A stretch of DNA of 64,000 nt from Chelativorans intermedius (GTDB lineage: Bacteria > Pseudomonadota > Alphaproteobacteria > Rhizobiales > Rhizobiaceae). The notes beneath the pieces are model-generated. The model was not told where the DNA came from, made no database searches, and saw only the letters and a program-made list of their open reading frames with translations. This document shows positions 8,235 to 16,920 of this stretch, in pieces (positions within the stretch are counted from its first letter, which is position 1; every line of letters begins with the position of its first letter). The DNA lies in contig NZ_JAODNW010000008.1 in NCBI RefSeq assembly GCF_025398255.1, forward strand, positions 62,001-126,000, read 5' to 3'. Both the position numbers and the translations under genes were made by a program.

Positions 8235-9841
8235 AGTTCGGTCCCGTTGCCGTCGAGAACGCGTGCGGCGCCGTGCTCGCTCACGCCACCATGGCCGGGC
8301 AGAAGCGCCTGCGCAAGGCACACCGGCTGACGCGGGAGGATGTCGAGCTGCTGCTTCAGGCCGGCGTGCGCGAGGTGATCGCCGCCGTGCTCGATCCCGA
8401 AGATCTCGACGAGGACGAGGCCGCCAGGCGCATCGCCGCGGCCCTTCGCGCCAGTGGCGCGGAGGCGCGGGCGCCCGCCACCGGCCGGGTGAACCTCCAC
8501 GCGCGGGCGGCCGGCATCTTCCTGGTCGACCGCAAGGTCATCGACGCCATCAACGGCATCGACCCGGCCATCACCATCGCCACGCTGTCGCCCTTCGCGG
8601 CGGTGGATGCGGGCCAGATGGTGGCGACCGTCAAGATCATCCCCTTTGCCGTGCCGGAGAATCTGGTGGCGCAGGCCGAGGCCGTGTGTGCCGCGCGCGA
8701 GGCGTTCTGCGTCCGCCCCTTCCAGCCGCGCCGCGTCGGCCTGGTGCAGACCGTGCTTCCGGGCGTCAAGGCCAGCGTGCTCGACAAGACGGCCCGCATC
8801 ACTGAGGCGCGCCTTGCCCGTTCGGCAAGCCGCCTGACCGGCGAGATGCGCCCGCCGCACGAGGAGGGGCGCCTGGCCGCCGCCATTCGCGCCCAGGTGG
8901 CGGAGAACGACATGGTGCTGGTCTTCGGCGCCTCCGCCGTGTGCGACGAGGAGGATGTCATTCCCGCCGCCATCCGCCTGGCCGGCGGCCGGGTGTCGCG
9001 CGTCGGCATGCCGGTCGATCCTGGCAACCTGCTGGTCGTCGGCACGCTTGACGGCAAGCCGGTTCTGGGAGCGCCGGGCTGCGCGCGCAGCCCCAGGCCC
9101 AACGGCTTCGACTGGGTGCTCGACCGGCTGATGGCCGGGCTCGACGTCTCGCCGGAGGAGATCGCCGGCATGGGCGTGGGCGGGCTCCTGATGGAGATCC
9201 CGAGCCGCCCCCAGCCGCGCGAGGCGCCGGCCCGCGCGCCGGCGCCCGAGGTGTGGGCCGTGCTGCTGGCGGCCGGGCGCTCGCGACGCATGGGCGCACA
9301 CAACAAGCTGCTCGCCGCTTTCGACGGTCAGCCGCTGGTGGGCCGTATGGCGCAGCGCCTTGCCGCCAGCCGGGCGGCCGGTGCCGTCGCCGTGCTTGGC
9401 CACCAGGCCGAGGCCGTCTCCCGCGCGCTTGCCGGTGTCGCAATCCGGCAGGTGGAAAACCCGGATTTCGCCACCGGCCTTGCCAGTTCGCTGAAGGCGG
9501 GCATTCGCGCCCTGCCGCCTTCGGCCTCCGGCGCACTGGTGGTGCTGGCCGACATGCCGCACATCGCAACGGCCGATCTCGACCGCCTGGTCGAGGCGTT
9601 CCTCGCCTCCGGCGGCCGGGCCATCGTGCGCGCCACCCACGGCGGCAAGCGCGGCAATCCCGTGATCCTGCCGCGCGCCCTGTTCGGCGAGGTGGAGCGG
9701 CTTGAGGGCGACACCGGCGCGCGCCAGATCGTCGAGAGCGCGCCCATGGAGGTGATCGAGGTCGAGCTGGGGGAGGCGGCGAGCCTGGATGTCGACACAC
9801 CCGAGGCGCTGCGCGCCGCAGGCGGCGTGGCGGGCGCATGA
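8231..9841 (+). CDS. MoeA-like/MocA-like molybdenum cofactor fusion protein
   Basis: 536 residues, GTG start at 8231. Residues 1 to about 325 resemble a molybdopterin-binding (MoeA/MogA-type) region: VFGASAVCDEEDVIPAAI and PVDPGNLLVVGTLDGKPVLGAPGCARS. From about 340 on it is a MobA/MocA nucleotidyltransferase, with the pyrophosphorylase signature LLAAGRSRRMG at 345-355, KLL after it, and VVLADMPHI as the metal-binding aspartate motif. MocA makes the cytosine dinucleotide form of molybdenum cofactor (MCD) used by CO dehydrogenase/xanthine oxidase-family enzymes. A single fused chain could pass cofactor between steps. It sits directly after the XdhC-type genes and overlaps the next gene by 4 bp. 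Confidence 0.87.
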   Translation: MKFGPVAVENACGAVLAHATMAGQKRLRKAHRLTREDVELLLQAGVREVIAAVLDPEDLDEDEAARRIAAALRASGAEARAPATGRVNLHARAAGIFLVDRKVIDAINGIDPAITIATLSPFAAVDAGQMVATVKIIPFAVPENLVAQAEAVCAAREAFCVRPFQPRRVGLVQTVLPGVKASVLDKTARITEARLARSASRLTGEMRPPHEEGRLAAAIRAQVAENDMVLVFGASAVCDEEDVIPAAIRLAGGRVSRVGMPVDPGNLLVVGTLDGKPVLGAPGCARSPRPNGFDWVLDRLMAGLDVSPEEIAGMGVGGLLMEIPSRPQPREAPARAPAPEVWAVLLAAGRSRRMGAHNKLLAAFDGQPLVGRMAQRLAASRAAGAVAVLGHQAEAVSRALAGVAIRQVENPDFATGLASSLKAGIRALPPSASGALVVLADMPHIATADLDRLVEAFLASGGRAIVRATHGGKRGNPVILPRALFGEVERLEGDTGARQIVESAPMEVIEVELGEAASLDVDTPEALRAAGGVAGA

Positions 9842-10749
9842 AGTGGCGTGCCGAACGATGGACGCCGGCGCTCGGCAGGGGTGCCGCCGCCGGCCTTGTC
9901 CTTGCCTGCCTGGTCGCGGCGGCCGCGGCCGCGACGCTCCATCTCGCCCCATTCAAGGACCGCCTCTTTGCCTATCCCGGCATTCTCGAATCGCGCGATG
10001 CGGGGGCCTATCTCGTCGTCGACTATCGCGAGGCGCGCGACATCGACGCCCGCGACGCGGTGCCGGAGCGGCGCGTCTCCGGCCGCTATGTCGACACGGC
10101 CATTCGCCGCCTGCAGCGCGATCTGGTGGCCGAGACGCCGGCCGGTCCGGTGCGCCACTTCGCGGTCGGCAGGCCGCGCCCGCCCCGGCTCCTCACGATC
10201 TATCTCCACGGCCAGGGCGGCAGCCGCCACCAGGGCGTCGACGATTTCACCTTCGGCGGCAATTTCAACCGCATCAAGAACCTGATGGGCCGCAATGGCG
10301 GGCTCTACCTGTCGCCCGATTTCTCTGACTTCGGCGCCCGTGGCGCGGCCCAGATCGCCGCCCTCATCGCCCGCTACACCGCCGCGTCACCGCAGGCTCC
10401 CGTCTTCCTGGCCTGCGGCTCAATGGGTGGGGCGCTGTGCTGGCGGCTTGCCCGCGATCCGCAGGTGGCGGCGCGCCTGGGTGGTCTCCTGCTCCTCGGC
10501 TCCATGTGGGACGAGGGCTTTCTGTCCTCCGCCGCCTTTCGCCATCGCGTGCCCGTGCTCCTCGCCCACGGCAGCCGCGACACGGTGTTCCCTGTTGCCC
10601 GGCAGGAGGCGTTCTATCGCGCCATCAGCGAGCGCGCGCCGGCCTATCCGGTGCGCTTCGTGCGCTTCGAGACCGGCACCCATGGCACGCCCATCCGCAT
10701 GGTGGACTGGCGCGAAACCTTGAACTGGATGCTCTCCGTGCCGCGCTAG
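9838..10749 (+). CDS. Alpha/beta hydrolase with N-terminal membrane anchor
   Basis: 303 residues. One hydrophobic segment (about 15-36, LVLACLVAAAAAATLHL) is a signal anchor. The hydrolase domain shows an oxyanion motif YLHGQGGSR (about 122-130), nucleophile elbow CGSMGGAL with Ser195, a likely acid in HGSRDTVFP and a likely histidine in GTHGTP. The start overlaps the end of the preceding molybdenum-cofactor gene by 4 bp, so it belongs to the same transcription unit although it has no known role there. Substrate unknown. A structured repeat starts at the base after its stop codon. Confidence 0.78.
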   Translation: MKWRAERWTPALGRGAAAGLVLACLVAAAAAATLHLAPFKDRLFAYPGILESRDAGAYLVVDYREARDIDARDAVPERRVSGRYVDTAIRRLQRDLVAETPAGPVRHFAVGRPRPPRLLTIYLHGQGGSRHQGVDDFTFGGNFNRIKNLMGRNGGLYLSPDFSDFGARGAAQIAALIARYTAASPQAPVFLACGSMGGALCWRLARDPQVAARLGGLLLLGSMWDEGFLSSAAFRHRVPVLLAHGSRDTVFPVARQEAFYRAISERAPAYPVRFVRFETGTHGTPIRMVDWRETLNWMLSVPR

Positions 10750-10849
10750 GGCATTTTGCAGCCGGATGGAATCATCTGGCGTCGCACAAATGCAGCAAAA
10801 CAAATGGATGGACCGGATCAGCATTTCATTGAAACGATGAACCGGTCTA
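10750..10849 (+). repeat. Structured intergenic repeat, copy 2
   Basis: 100 bp between two convergent gene ends. The first stem is CCGGATG-gaat-CATCTGG (one G-T pair), flanked by TTTTGC/GCAAAA arms; the 3' hairpin is closed by a perfect GACCGG...CCGGTC arm. About 90% identical by eye to copies at 1275 and 23490. It could serve as a bidirectional terminator, but there is no T-run. Confidence 0.9.
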
Positions 10850-10870
10850 GCGGCGCTTCGCGGCGGGCTC

Positions 10871-11902
10871 CTACGGTCCGCTGTGATAGTCGAGCAGCAA
10901 TTCGGGGTTGATCTCCCCGTCATAGGAGGCGTCCACCTCGTACTTCACCAGCGTGAAGGTGCCGGCGCGAAACAGCCACACGCCGGCGGAGAAGGCGTCG
11001 CCGAGCCCGCGCCATTTCGCCAGCGTGGTGATCTCAAGCGTCTGCGGGTCGAAGCGCGAGTTCAACAGCACGTCCTCCGCCGTGTAGCCGACGATGCGCA
11101 GCTCCTCCACGCGCCCCTCCGCGTCGCCGTTCTCGTAGCGAATGGCAAGCTCGGGCACGGCAAAGCGCAGCGGCAGAAGCTTTCCGAACTCGTCGGCCAG
11201 AAAGTACACATGCATCGTGTTGTACGCCGCAGCGTCGCAGAAGAAGCGGAACAGATGCACCTCGTGGGGCGGCGTCTGCGGGTCTTCGTGCGGGTGATTG
11301 AAGGCGATGGTGTGCCGCTCCGGCTCCTCGGGCACGTCGGGCCCGGCAAGGCAGGAATCGCCGTAGAGCGCCGCAAAGCGCGCCTTCGCCTTCTCCGCAA
11401 GCAGCGCCTCGGCATCCTGCACCTGCCCCTCGCCGCAGCGCGCCGGCAGCGCCTCCTGTGGCGGGCCGTCGGCGGGTGCCAGGCGTCCCTCCTCGATGTG
11501 CAGCGGCTCGAAGGGCGCGCCCTGCACCCGCGGGTTTGCCAGCCGCAGCGTGTAGCAGCCGGCGAACACCGCCTCGCTGCCGTCGCTGTGGCGCGCCAAA
11601 AGGGCGACGGGCAGGTGATAGTGGATGCCGCCCGCGGCCGCATCCATGCTTGGCTGCCCGGTCGTCAGTGCCACGCTTTCGGTCTGCGAGAAGCCCTCGG
11701 CGAAGGCTTCCCAGGTCTCGGCCGGCGGCGTCGAGAAATAGCCGTAGGCGCGCGCATATTCCTTGCGGTTGATGGCGTTGTAGAGCGAGCGGATCAGCGC
11801 CTCCGGGCCGGATCGATCGTCGAGATAGGGCGGCTCCGCCGCAGGTGCCGGGCCTGCCGCGAGGCCGCAGAGGGCTGCCGCTGCAAGGAGAAGTCGTCTC
11901 AT
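10871..11902 (-). CDS. Secreted protein with DUF1176-like C-terminus
   Basis: 343 residues from the ATG at 11902; GGAG lies about 12 bp upstream and the protein then opens with a clean signal peptide (RRLLLAAAALCGLAAGPAPAA). A longer in-frame start at 11947 would bury that leader. The C-terminal third (LTTLAKWRGLGDAF...WLFRAGTFTLVKYEVD region) resembles the DUF1176 pattern of rhizobial periplasmic proteins. Four internal cysteines (near FAGCYTL, ARCGEG, DSCLAG, FFCDAA) suggest disulfides. The N-terminal part (ALIRSLYNAINRKEYARAYGYF) is typical of NTF2-like helices, so a two-domain arrangement is possible. Function unknown. Confidence 0.72.
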   Translation of the reverse strand: MRRLLLAAAALCGLAAGPAPAAEPPYLDDRSGPEALIRSLYNAINRKEYARAYGYFSTPPAETWEAFAEGFSQTESVALTTGQPSMDAAAGGIHYHLPVALLARHSDGSEAVFAGCYTLRLANPRVQGAPFEPLHIEEGRLAPADGPPQEALPARCGEGQVQDAEALLAEKAKARFAALYGDSCLAGPDVPEEPERHTIAFNHPHEDPQTPPHEVHLFRFFCDAAAYNTMHVYFLADEFGKLLPLRFAVPELAIRYENGDAEGRVEELRIVGYTAEDVLLNSRFDPQTLEITTLAKWRGLGDAFSAGVWLFRAGTFTLVKYEVDASYDGEINPELLLDYHSGP

Positions 11903-12096
11903 TCGGGGCGCTCCGCATCTGGTTCCGCCGGGCCGCGAGCATAGCACGCCGCCGGCGCTTTTGAACGCGTCGCCTGCCGGCGGTGAAAGGGCAGCAAAAA
12001 CATTGAATTGTCTCCGTGAAATGAGACCTTTCTTAACCCCGTGGCCCTAGTCTCATCCATGCGAATTGCGACCGCAACGGGCGGGGAGTGAGAATC

Positions 12097-12522
12097 ATGG
12101 CAGCGCGGCACGCCCCGCAGGACTTTGCAAGCATTCTCGACGAGCTGCTGGCCGAGCATGGCCGCGAAGTGGGGGGTGCCGCCGCCTCGGTCGATTATCT
12201 CTCGGTGGTGGAGGAGCTGCATTCCGGCCGCATCCGCATTACGGGCGAGGGGGTGGTGGAGGCGGCCTATCGCACCTTTGCCGAAAGCCCGGCCGAGGCT
12301 CCGCAGCCCTCGGTCGATCCCGACGACATCGCCCGCGAGCTCGGGCTTTCCAGGTGCGCCCGCCCGCGCGAGCTCGACCGGCTGCGCCGCGACTTCGCGA
12401 TGCGCAATCACCCCGACCGCGTGCCCGAGCATCTGCGCGCCCGCGCCATCATCCGCATGCAGGTGGCCAACATGCTGATCGACGAGGCCAAGCGCGACCG
12501 CTTCAAGCCGCGAAAGGCATGA
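12097..12522 (+). CDS. Small J-domain-like protein
   Basis: 141 residues from the ATG at 12097, with GGGGAG 9 bp upstream (the GTG at 12088 is too close to that site). Residues about 75-135 look like a J domain: helix-like DDIARELGL, then RRDFAMRNHPDRVPEHLRARA with the HPD tripeptide at 105-107, and a closing helix MQVANMLIDEAKR. The N-terminal half has no recognisable domain. Known J-domain proteins stimulate DnaK-type Hsp70 ATPase; a client is not inferable. Its last 20 bp overlap the convergent end of the MATE transporter gene. Confidence 0.75.
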   Translation: MAARHAPQDFASILDELLAEHGREVGGAAASVDYLSVVEELHSGRIRITGEGVVEAAYRTFAESPAEAPQPSVDPDDIARELGLSRCARPRELDRLRRDFAMRNHPDRVPEHLRARAIIRMQVANMLIDEAKRDRFKPRKA

Positions 12523-13900
12523 GCCTGTCCCGCGACAGCCAGCGCGACAGCAGCAGCCCCGCCACCACGGCCAGCCCGGTGAACAGCCCGAGCCAGATCC
12601 CCACGCCCGCATAGCCCAGCGGAAAGGCGAGCACTACGCCGAAGGGCAGGCCCACGCCCCAATAGCCGATGGCGGCGAAGAGCATCGGCACCGTGGTATC
12701 GTGCAGTCCGCGCAGCATGCCGCTGGCCACTGCCTGCGCCCCGTCGGCGATCTGGAACAGCGCCGCAAGCGCCAGGAAGGTCGTCGCCATGGCGATCACC
12801 GGCTGGTTCTCCGGCGCCTGCAGGTCGAGGAAGCCGGCGATCAGCAGCCGCGGCGCGGCCAGCATGAGAAGCGCCATCAGCCCCATGAAGCCCACCCCCA
12901 TGGCAAAGGCCGTCCAGCCGGCACGCGTTACCGCCGCCGCGTTGCGTGCCCCGAAGGCCCGGCCGACGCGCACCGTCACCGCCTGGGAAAGCCCCAGCGG
13001 CACCATGAAGCTCACCGAGGCGATCTGGATGGCGATGGCGTGGGCGGCCAGCGACACCGTGTCGATCAGCCCCATCAGGAAGGCGGCGGCGTTGAAGATC
13101 GACACCTCGAAGGTGAGGATGGCGGCGATCGGCAGGCCGAGCCGGGCCAGTGCGCCAAAGCGCGGCCAGTCCGGCCGCCAGAAGCGGCCGAACAGCCGGT
13201 AGCGGCGAAACTGGCGGTCGAGCGAGACGACCGCCACCAGCCCGAGGAAGATGAGCAGGCTCGAAAGCGTCGTGGCCAGGCCGGAGCCGGCGATTCCAAG
13301 CGCCGGAAAGCCCAGATTGCCGAACATCAGGCACCAGTTGGCGAACACGTTGAAGCCCACGGCCAGAAAGGCCACCACCAGTGCCCAGCCCGGCCGCTCC
13401 AGCGCCGAGATGAAGGAGCGCAGCACGATATAGCCGAAGAAGGGCAACACCGCCCATTGCAGCGTGCGCATGTACTCGCCGGCCAGCGCCGCGAGGGCCG
13501 GCTCCTGGCCCATGGCGATCAGGATCGCCTCGGCATTCCAAAGGAACAGCCAGATGGGCAGCGCTGCCGCCGCGGCCATCCACAGCCCCTGGCGCGCCGT
13601 GCGCCGCACCTCGCGCACGAAGCGCTGCCGGCGCCCCAGCGCGCTCGCCATCATCGGCGAGGTGGCGGTCAAAAGCCCGATGCCGAAGATCAGTGGCAGG
13701 AAATAGAGATTGTGGCCGAGCGTGCCAGCCGCCAGCGCCTGCGGGGAGAGCCGGCCCATCATCATCACGTCGGTCACGTTCATCGCCGTCTGGGCGAGAT
13801 TGGTCATGATCATGGGCCAGGCGAGCGCCAGCGTGGCGCGCGCCTCGGCAAACCAGGAATTGACCGGCGGCGCTCCCGCGCCCGAAACCAGCACCGACAT
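12503..13900 (-). CDS. MATE family multidrug/cation antiporter
   Basis: 465 residues from the ATG at 13900 (AGGAAA 8 bp upstream; the frame opens at a TTG at 13918). About twelve hydrophobic segments in two homologous halves, starting LALAWPMIMTNLAQTAMNVTDVMMMGRL, the NorM/MATE opening in which the first helix faces the transport path. Such exporters use Na+ or H+ gradients to remove cationic drugs and dyes across the inner membrane. A basic loop (RQFRRYRLFGRFWRPDW) separates the halves. Its 3' end overlaps the J-domain gene by 20 bp tail to tail. Confidence 0.92.
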   Translation of the reverse strand: MSVLVSGAGAPPVNSWFAEARATLALAWPMIMTNLAQTAMNVTDVMMMGRLSPQALAAGTLGHNLYFLPLIFGIGLLTATSPMMASALGRRQRFVREVRRTARQGLWMAAAAALPIWLFLWNAEAILIAMGQEPALAALAGEYMRTLQWAVLPFFGYIVLRSFISALERPGWALVVAFLAVGFNVFANWCLMFGNLGFPALGIAGSGLATTLSSLLIFLGLVAVVSLDRQFRRYRLFGRFWRPDWPRFGALARLGLPIAAILTFEVSIFNAAAFLMGLIDTVSLAAHAIAIQIASVSFMVPLGLSQAVTVRVGRAFGARNAAAVTRAGWTAFAMGVGFMGLMALLMLAAPRLLIAGFLDLQAPENQPVIAMATTFLALAALFQIADGAQAVASGMLRGLHDTTVPMLFAAIGYWGVGLPFGVVLAFPLGYAGVGIWLGLFTGLAVVAGLLLSRWLSRDRLMPFAA

Positions 13901-14072
13901 GACAAGGGTTTCCTGCAATTGGCGGCCGCTTCCTGAAGCGGCGGAATCCGGCGGCGCCGTCGCGCCCGCACGGCGCTTTTAACGGCTTGCTGCCGTCGCA
14001 CAAGTCAAATTTCCTGAGGTTTTGCTGCGCAATCATTGATCGGTCGGGCCTTTCGCAGCGTCCTGCCGCCGC

Positions 14073-14078
14073 TATAAT
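14073..14078 (+). promoter_or_regulatory. Candidate -10 element for aldo/keto reductase
   Basis: A perfect TATAAT at 14073-14078 in otherwise G+C-rich DNA, 52 bp before the start codon at 14130. A good -35 hexamer is not visible at 16-18 bp, so only the -10 is called. Confidence 0.4.
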
Positions 14079-14129
14079 GGCGGCATCTTTCGGGCGCCCG
14101 CCCGTCTTTCAACCGCCGGAGAACGCCGT

Positions 14130-15182
14130 ATGGAAAAGCGCCGCCTCGGACGCACCGATCTCTTCGTCTCGAAGATCTGCCTCGGCACCATGACCTGGGG
14201 CGAGCAGAACAGCGAGGCCGAGGGCCACGCCCAGATGGACCGCGCCTTTGCGCGCGGCGTGAACTTTCTCGACACCGCCGAGCTCTATCCCATCCCGCCC
14301 AGGCCCGAGACGCAAGGGGCCACCGAGCGGATCATCGGAAGCTGGATGAAGGCGCGCGGCAATCGCGACCGGGTGATCGTCGCGACCAAGGTGGTGGGCC
14401 GCACCGCCAACGACTGGTTCCGCGGCGGCCGCCCCTCCCGGCTGGTGCGCGCCGATATCGAGGACGCGGTGAACAAGTCGCTCGCCCGCCTTTCGACGGA
14501 CTATATCGACCTCTACCAGATCCACTGGCCGGACCGCGCCGTCGCCACCTTCGGGGCCAATCCCACGCGCCTGACCAGAATGCCGGAGCGTCATGCCGAC
14601 GAAACGCCCATCGAGGAGACGCTTTCCGTGTTCGCCGATCTGGTGAAGGCCGGCAAGATCCGCCATCTCGGCCTGTCGAACGAGAGCGCCTGGGGCGTGA
14701 TGCGCTTTCTCTGCGGGGCGGAGAGGGGCGTGGGCCCGCGTGCGGTCTCCCTGCAGAACGCCTACAACCTGGTCAACCGCACCTTCGAGGTGAACCTCGC
14801 GGAGCTGTGCGCGCGCGAAGAGGTGAGCCTGCTTGCCTATTCGCCGCTCGCCCAGGGTTATCTGACGGGCAAGTACGACGACGGCGCGCTGCCGGCCGGC
14901 TCGCGCAAGGCGCTGTTCGACCGGCTCCAGCGCTACGAGAAGCCAGGCGCGGCGGAGGCCATCCGGGCCTACAATGCGCTCGCCCGCTCCTTCGGGCTTA
15001 CGCCGGCCGTATTCGCCAACGCCTTTGTCTGCTCGCGCCCCTTCGTCACCGCCAACATCATCGGCGCCACCAGCCTGGCGCAGCTCGAAGAAGCGCTTTC
15101 CGCGGCCGATGTCGCCTGGAGCGAGGAGATGCAGACCGCCGTCGACGCGCTGCATCAGAAGGTGGGCAACCCCTGCCCCTGA
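14130..15182 (+). CDS. Aldo/keto reductase (Tas-like)
   Basis: 350 residues. Opens MEKRRLGRTDLFVSKICLGTM, then FLDTAELYPIPPRPETQGATE (catalytic Asp and Tyr of the AKR tetrad; the PIPPRPETQG insertion is characteristic of Tas-type proteins), VIVATKV (catalytic Lys) and YIDLYQIHWPDR (His). The C-terminal half contains the NADPH-binding region, ending near FVTANIIGATSLAQLEEAL. Probably a soluble NADPH-dependent carbonyl reductase; substrate not deducible. GGAGA precedes the ATG. It stands alone between a divergent MATE gene and a separate hydrolase gene. Confidence 0.9.
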   Translation: MEKRRLGRTDLFVSKICLGTMTWGEQNSEAEGHAQMDRAFARGVNFLDTAELYPIPPRPETQGATERIIGSWMKARGNRDRVIVATKVVGRTANDWFRGGRPSRLVRADIEDAVNKSLARLSTDYIDLYQIHWPDRAVATFGANPTRLTRMPERHADETPIEETLSVFADLVKAGKIRHLGLSNESAWGVMRFLCGAERGVGPRAVSLQNAYNLVNRTFEVNLAELCAREEVSLLAYSPLAQGYLTGKYDDGALPAGSRKALFDRLQRYEKPGAAEAIRAYNALARSFGLTPAVFANAFVCSRPFVTANIIGATSLAQLEEALSAADVAWSEEMQTAVDALHQKVGNPCP

Positions 15183-15277
15183 GGAAAGTTTCGCCCTTTG
15201 TCGGACGCAGCATCACTCCTGCGTCCTTGGGCCATGGGATTCTGGATCGGCCGACCCAAGGACAAGGGAGTTGAACG

Positions 15278-16198
15278 ATGCTCGGAAGAATGTTGATTGC
15301 CATCGCCGTCGCGGCCTTCTCGCTTTCACCGGTCGCTGCGCGTGCGCAGGAAGGCATGGCGCCGGTGGAGAGCGGCCATGTCGAGGTCAATGGCCTTGCC
15401 TATTACTATGAGGTTCATGGCGAGGGCGAGCCGCTCCTCCTTCTGCACGGCGGTCTCGGACATACGGGGATGTTCGCGCCCATTCTGCCGGCGCTCTCAA
15501 AAGGGCGCACGGTCATCGGCGTCGATCTCCAGGGCCATGGCCGCACCGCGCTTGGGGCTCGCCCGATCGACATCGCGGATATGGGGCGCGACATGGGGCA
15601 ACTGGTCGAAAAGCTCGGCTACGACCGTGTCGATGTAATGGGCTATTCCATGGGCGGCGGCGTGGCCGCGCAGATGGCGGTACAATACCCTGAACGTGTC
15701 CGCCGTCTGGTTCTGGTCTCTACACCGGCTTCAAAAGACGGTTTCTATCCTGAGATCGTCGAGCAGATGCACCAGATCAACGGCGGCATGGCCGAGGCCA
15801 TGCGCGACACGCCGATGTACCAATCCTACGCCGCCGTCGCGCCGCGCGTCGAGGATTTCCCGAAGCTTCTCGATGCCATGGGCGATCTGATGCGCCGTCC
15901 CGACATCTACGACATCGAGGTCGAAGCACTTGAGATGCCCGTGATGCTGGTCTACGGCGACAGCGATATGTTCCGTCTCGGACATGTCGTGGCGTTCTAC
16001 CGGCGCCTTGGTGGCGGGCTACGGGATGCCGGCTGGCAGCGCGAGCACATGTCGCAGAACCGCCTGGCCATCCTACCCGGCCGCACCCATTACGACATCT
16101 TCTTCGCTCCCGCGCTGGTTCCCACCGCACGGTCGTTCCTCGATGGTGAGAGCGCGACGGGAAGCTGGGCCGAGCAGGTCGGGGCAGGGCAGCAATAG
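15278..16198 (+). CDS. Secreted alpha/beta hydrolase
   Basis: 306 residues with a signal peptide (LIAIAVAAFSLSPVAARA/QE, about 23 residues). The hydrolase fold is plain: LLLLHGGLGHTG oxyanion loop, VIGVDLQGHGRT, nucleophile elbow GYSMGGG with Ser124, acid in VYGDSDMF and histidine in PGRTHYDIF. It resembles periplasmic members of the proline-iminopeptidase/lactonase-like group often annotated simply as alpha/beta hydrolase. It is preceded by 95 bp with an inverted repeat (CCTTGGGCCATGG region near 15222) and faces the DUF411 gene tail to tail. Substrate unknown. Confidence 0.85.
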   Translation: MLGRMLIAIAVAAFSLSPVAARAQEGMAPVESGHVEVNGLAYYYEVHGEGEPLLLLHGGLGHTGMFAPILPALSKGRTVIGVDLQGHGRTALGARPIDIADMGRDMGQLVEKLGYDRVDVMGYSMGGGVAAQMAVQYPERVRRLVLVSTPASKDGFYPEIVEQMHQINGGMAEAMRDTPMYQSYAAVAPRVEDFPKLLDAMGDLMRRPDIYDIEVEALEMPVMLVYGDSDMFRLGHVVAFYRRLGGGLRDAGWQREHMSQNRLAILPGRTHYDIFFAPALVPTARSFLDGESATGSWAEQVGAGQQ

Positions 16199-16207
16199 TA
16201 CCCGCCG

Positions 16208-16663
16208 CTATCGGGCGCCGGCCCTGTAGTAGACTTGGCTTTCGCCGTCCCGCCCCACGGCATAGACGTCGTAGCGCGCCGTCGGGTCGTCGCCCATGCC
16301 GGGGGAGCCTGCGGGCATTCCCGGCACGGCAAGGCCGGCGATGCGCGGCCGCTCGCGCAGGAGCCTGGCAATCGCCTGCGGCGGCACGTGGCCTTCCAGG
16401 AAATAGCCTCCGAGCGTTGCCGTATGGCACCCTTCCATCCGCTCCGGCACCCCGGCCTGCCGCCTGATGGGGGAAAGGTCCTCGCTCTCGCGCACCGTCA
16501 CCTGATAGCCGGCGCGCTCCATCACCTGCGCCCAGGCGGCGCAGCAGCCGCACCAGGGCGATTTCCAGACCGTCATGTGCGGCGCCCCGCCGGCCTGCGC
16601 GGCCACGGGTCCGAGCAGGGACAGCGCAATCCCGGCGGCCAGAAAAACGGACTTCTGCATCAT
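16208..16663 (-). CDS. DUF411 family metal-associated periplasmic protein
   Basis: 151 residues from the ATG at 16663 (GGAG 8 bp upstream; ATG codons at 16681 and 16660 are alternatives). A signal peptide ends near VAAQAGGAP. The mature start MTVWKSPWCGCCAAWAQVM carries the CxCC cysteine cluster of DUF411 proteins, and GCHTATLGGYFLEGHVPPQAI plus GLAVPGMPAGSPGM are the other family blocks. DUF411 proteins are often linked to copper-resistance genes and are presumed to bind a thiophilic metal. Here no copper gene is adjacent, so the link is by family only. Confidence 0.9.
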   Translation of the reverse strand: MMQKSVFLAAGIALSLLGPVAAQAGGAPHMTVWKSPWCGCCAAWAQVMERAGYQVTVRESEDLSPIRRQAGVPERMEGCHTATLGGYFLEGHVPPQAIARLLRERPRIAGLAVPGMPAGSPGMGDDPTARYDVYAVGRDGESQVYYRAGAR

Positions 16664-16920
16664 TCCTTCGTCTCCATCCACGGGTTCCCCACCCCGGTCG
16701 CTCTAGAGCTTCCAGCCGCTGGAAGGTCAAGCCCCAGATCCCGGCGCGCCCGGGCATTCTTGTCGCAGGCGGGGTGCGGGTGTATCCTCGCGTTCCGACT
16801 GACCAGCAGGCGGACTGACGTGGCGCTGGTCTTGCAGGGGCGCGCAAGCCTCTGCCCCGCGATCTCCCGTCGGCCGCTGCGGCCGCTTTGGCGCGGCATC
16901 AAGACCGGGAGGATGAGGTC

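Noticed and set aside
8018-9952. 644-codon minus-strand frame across the MoeA/MocA region
   Set aside because: Antisense shadow of a well-motivated gene in G+C-rich DNA; no signal, domain or ribosome site.
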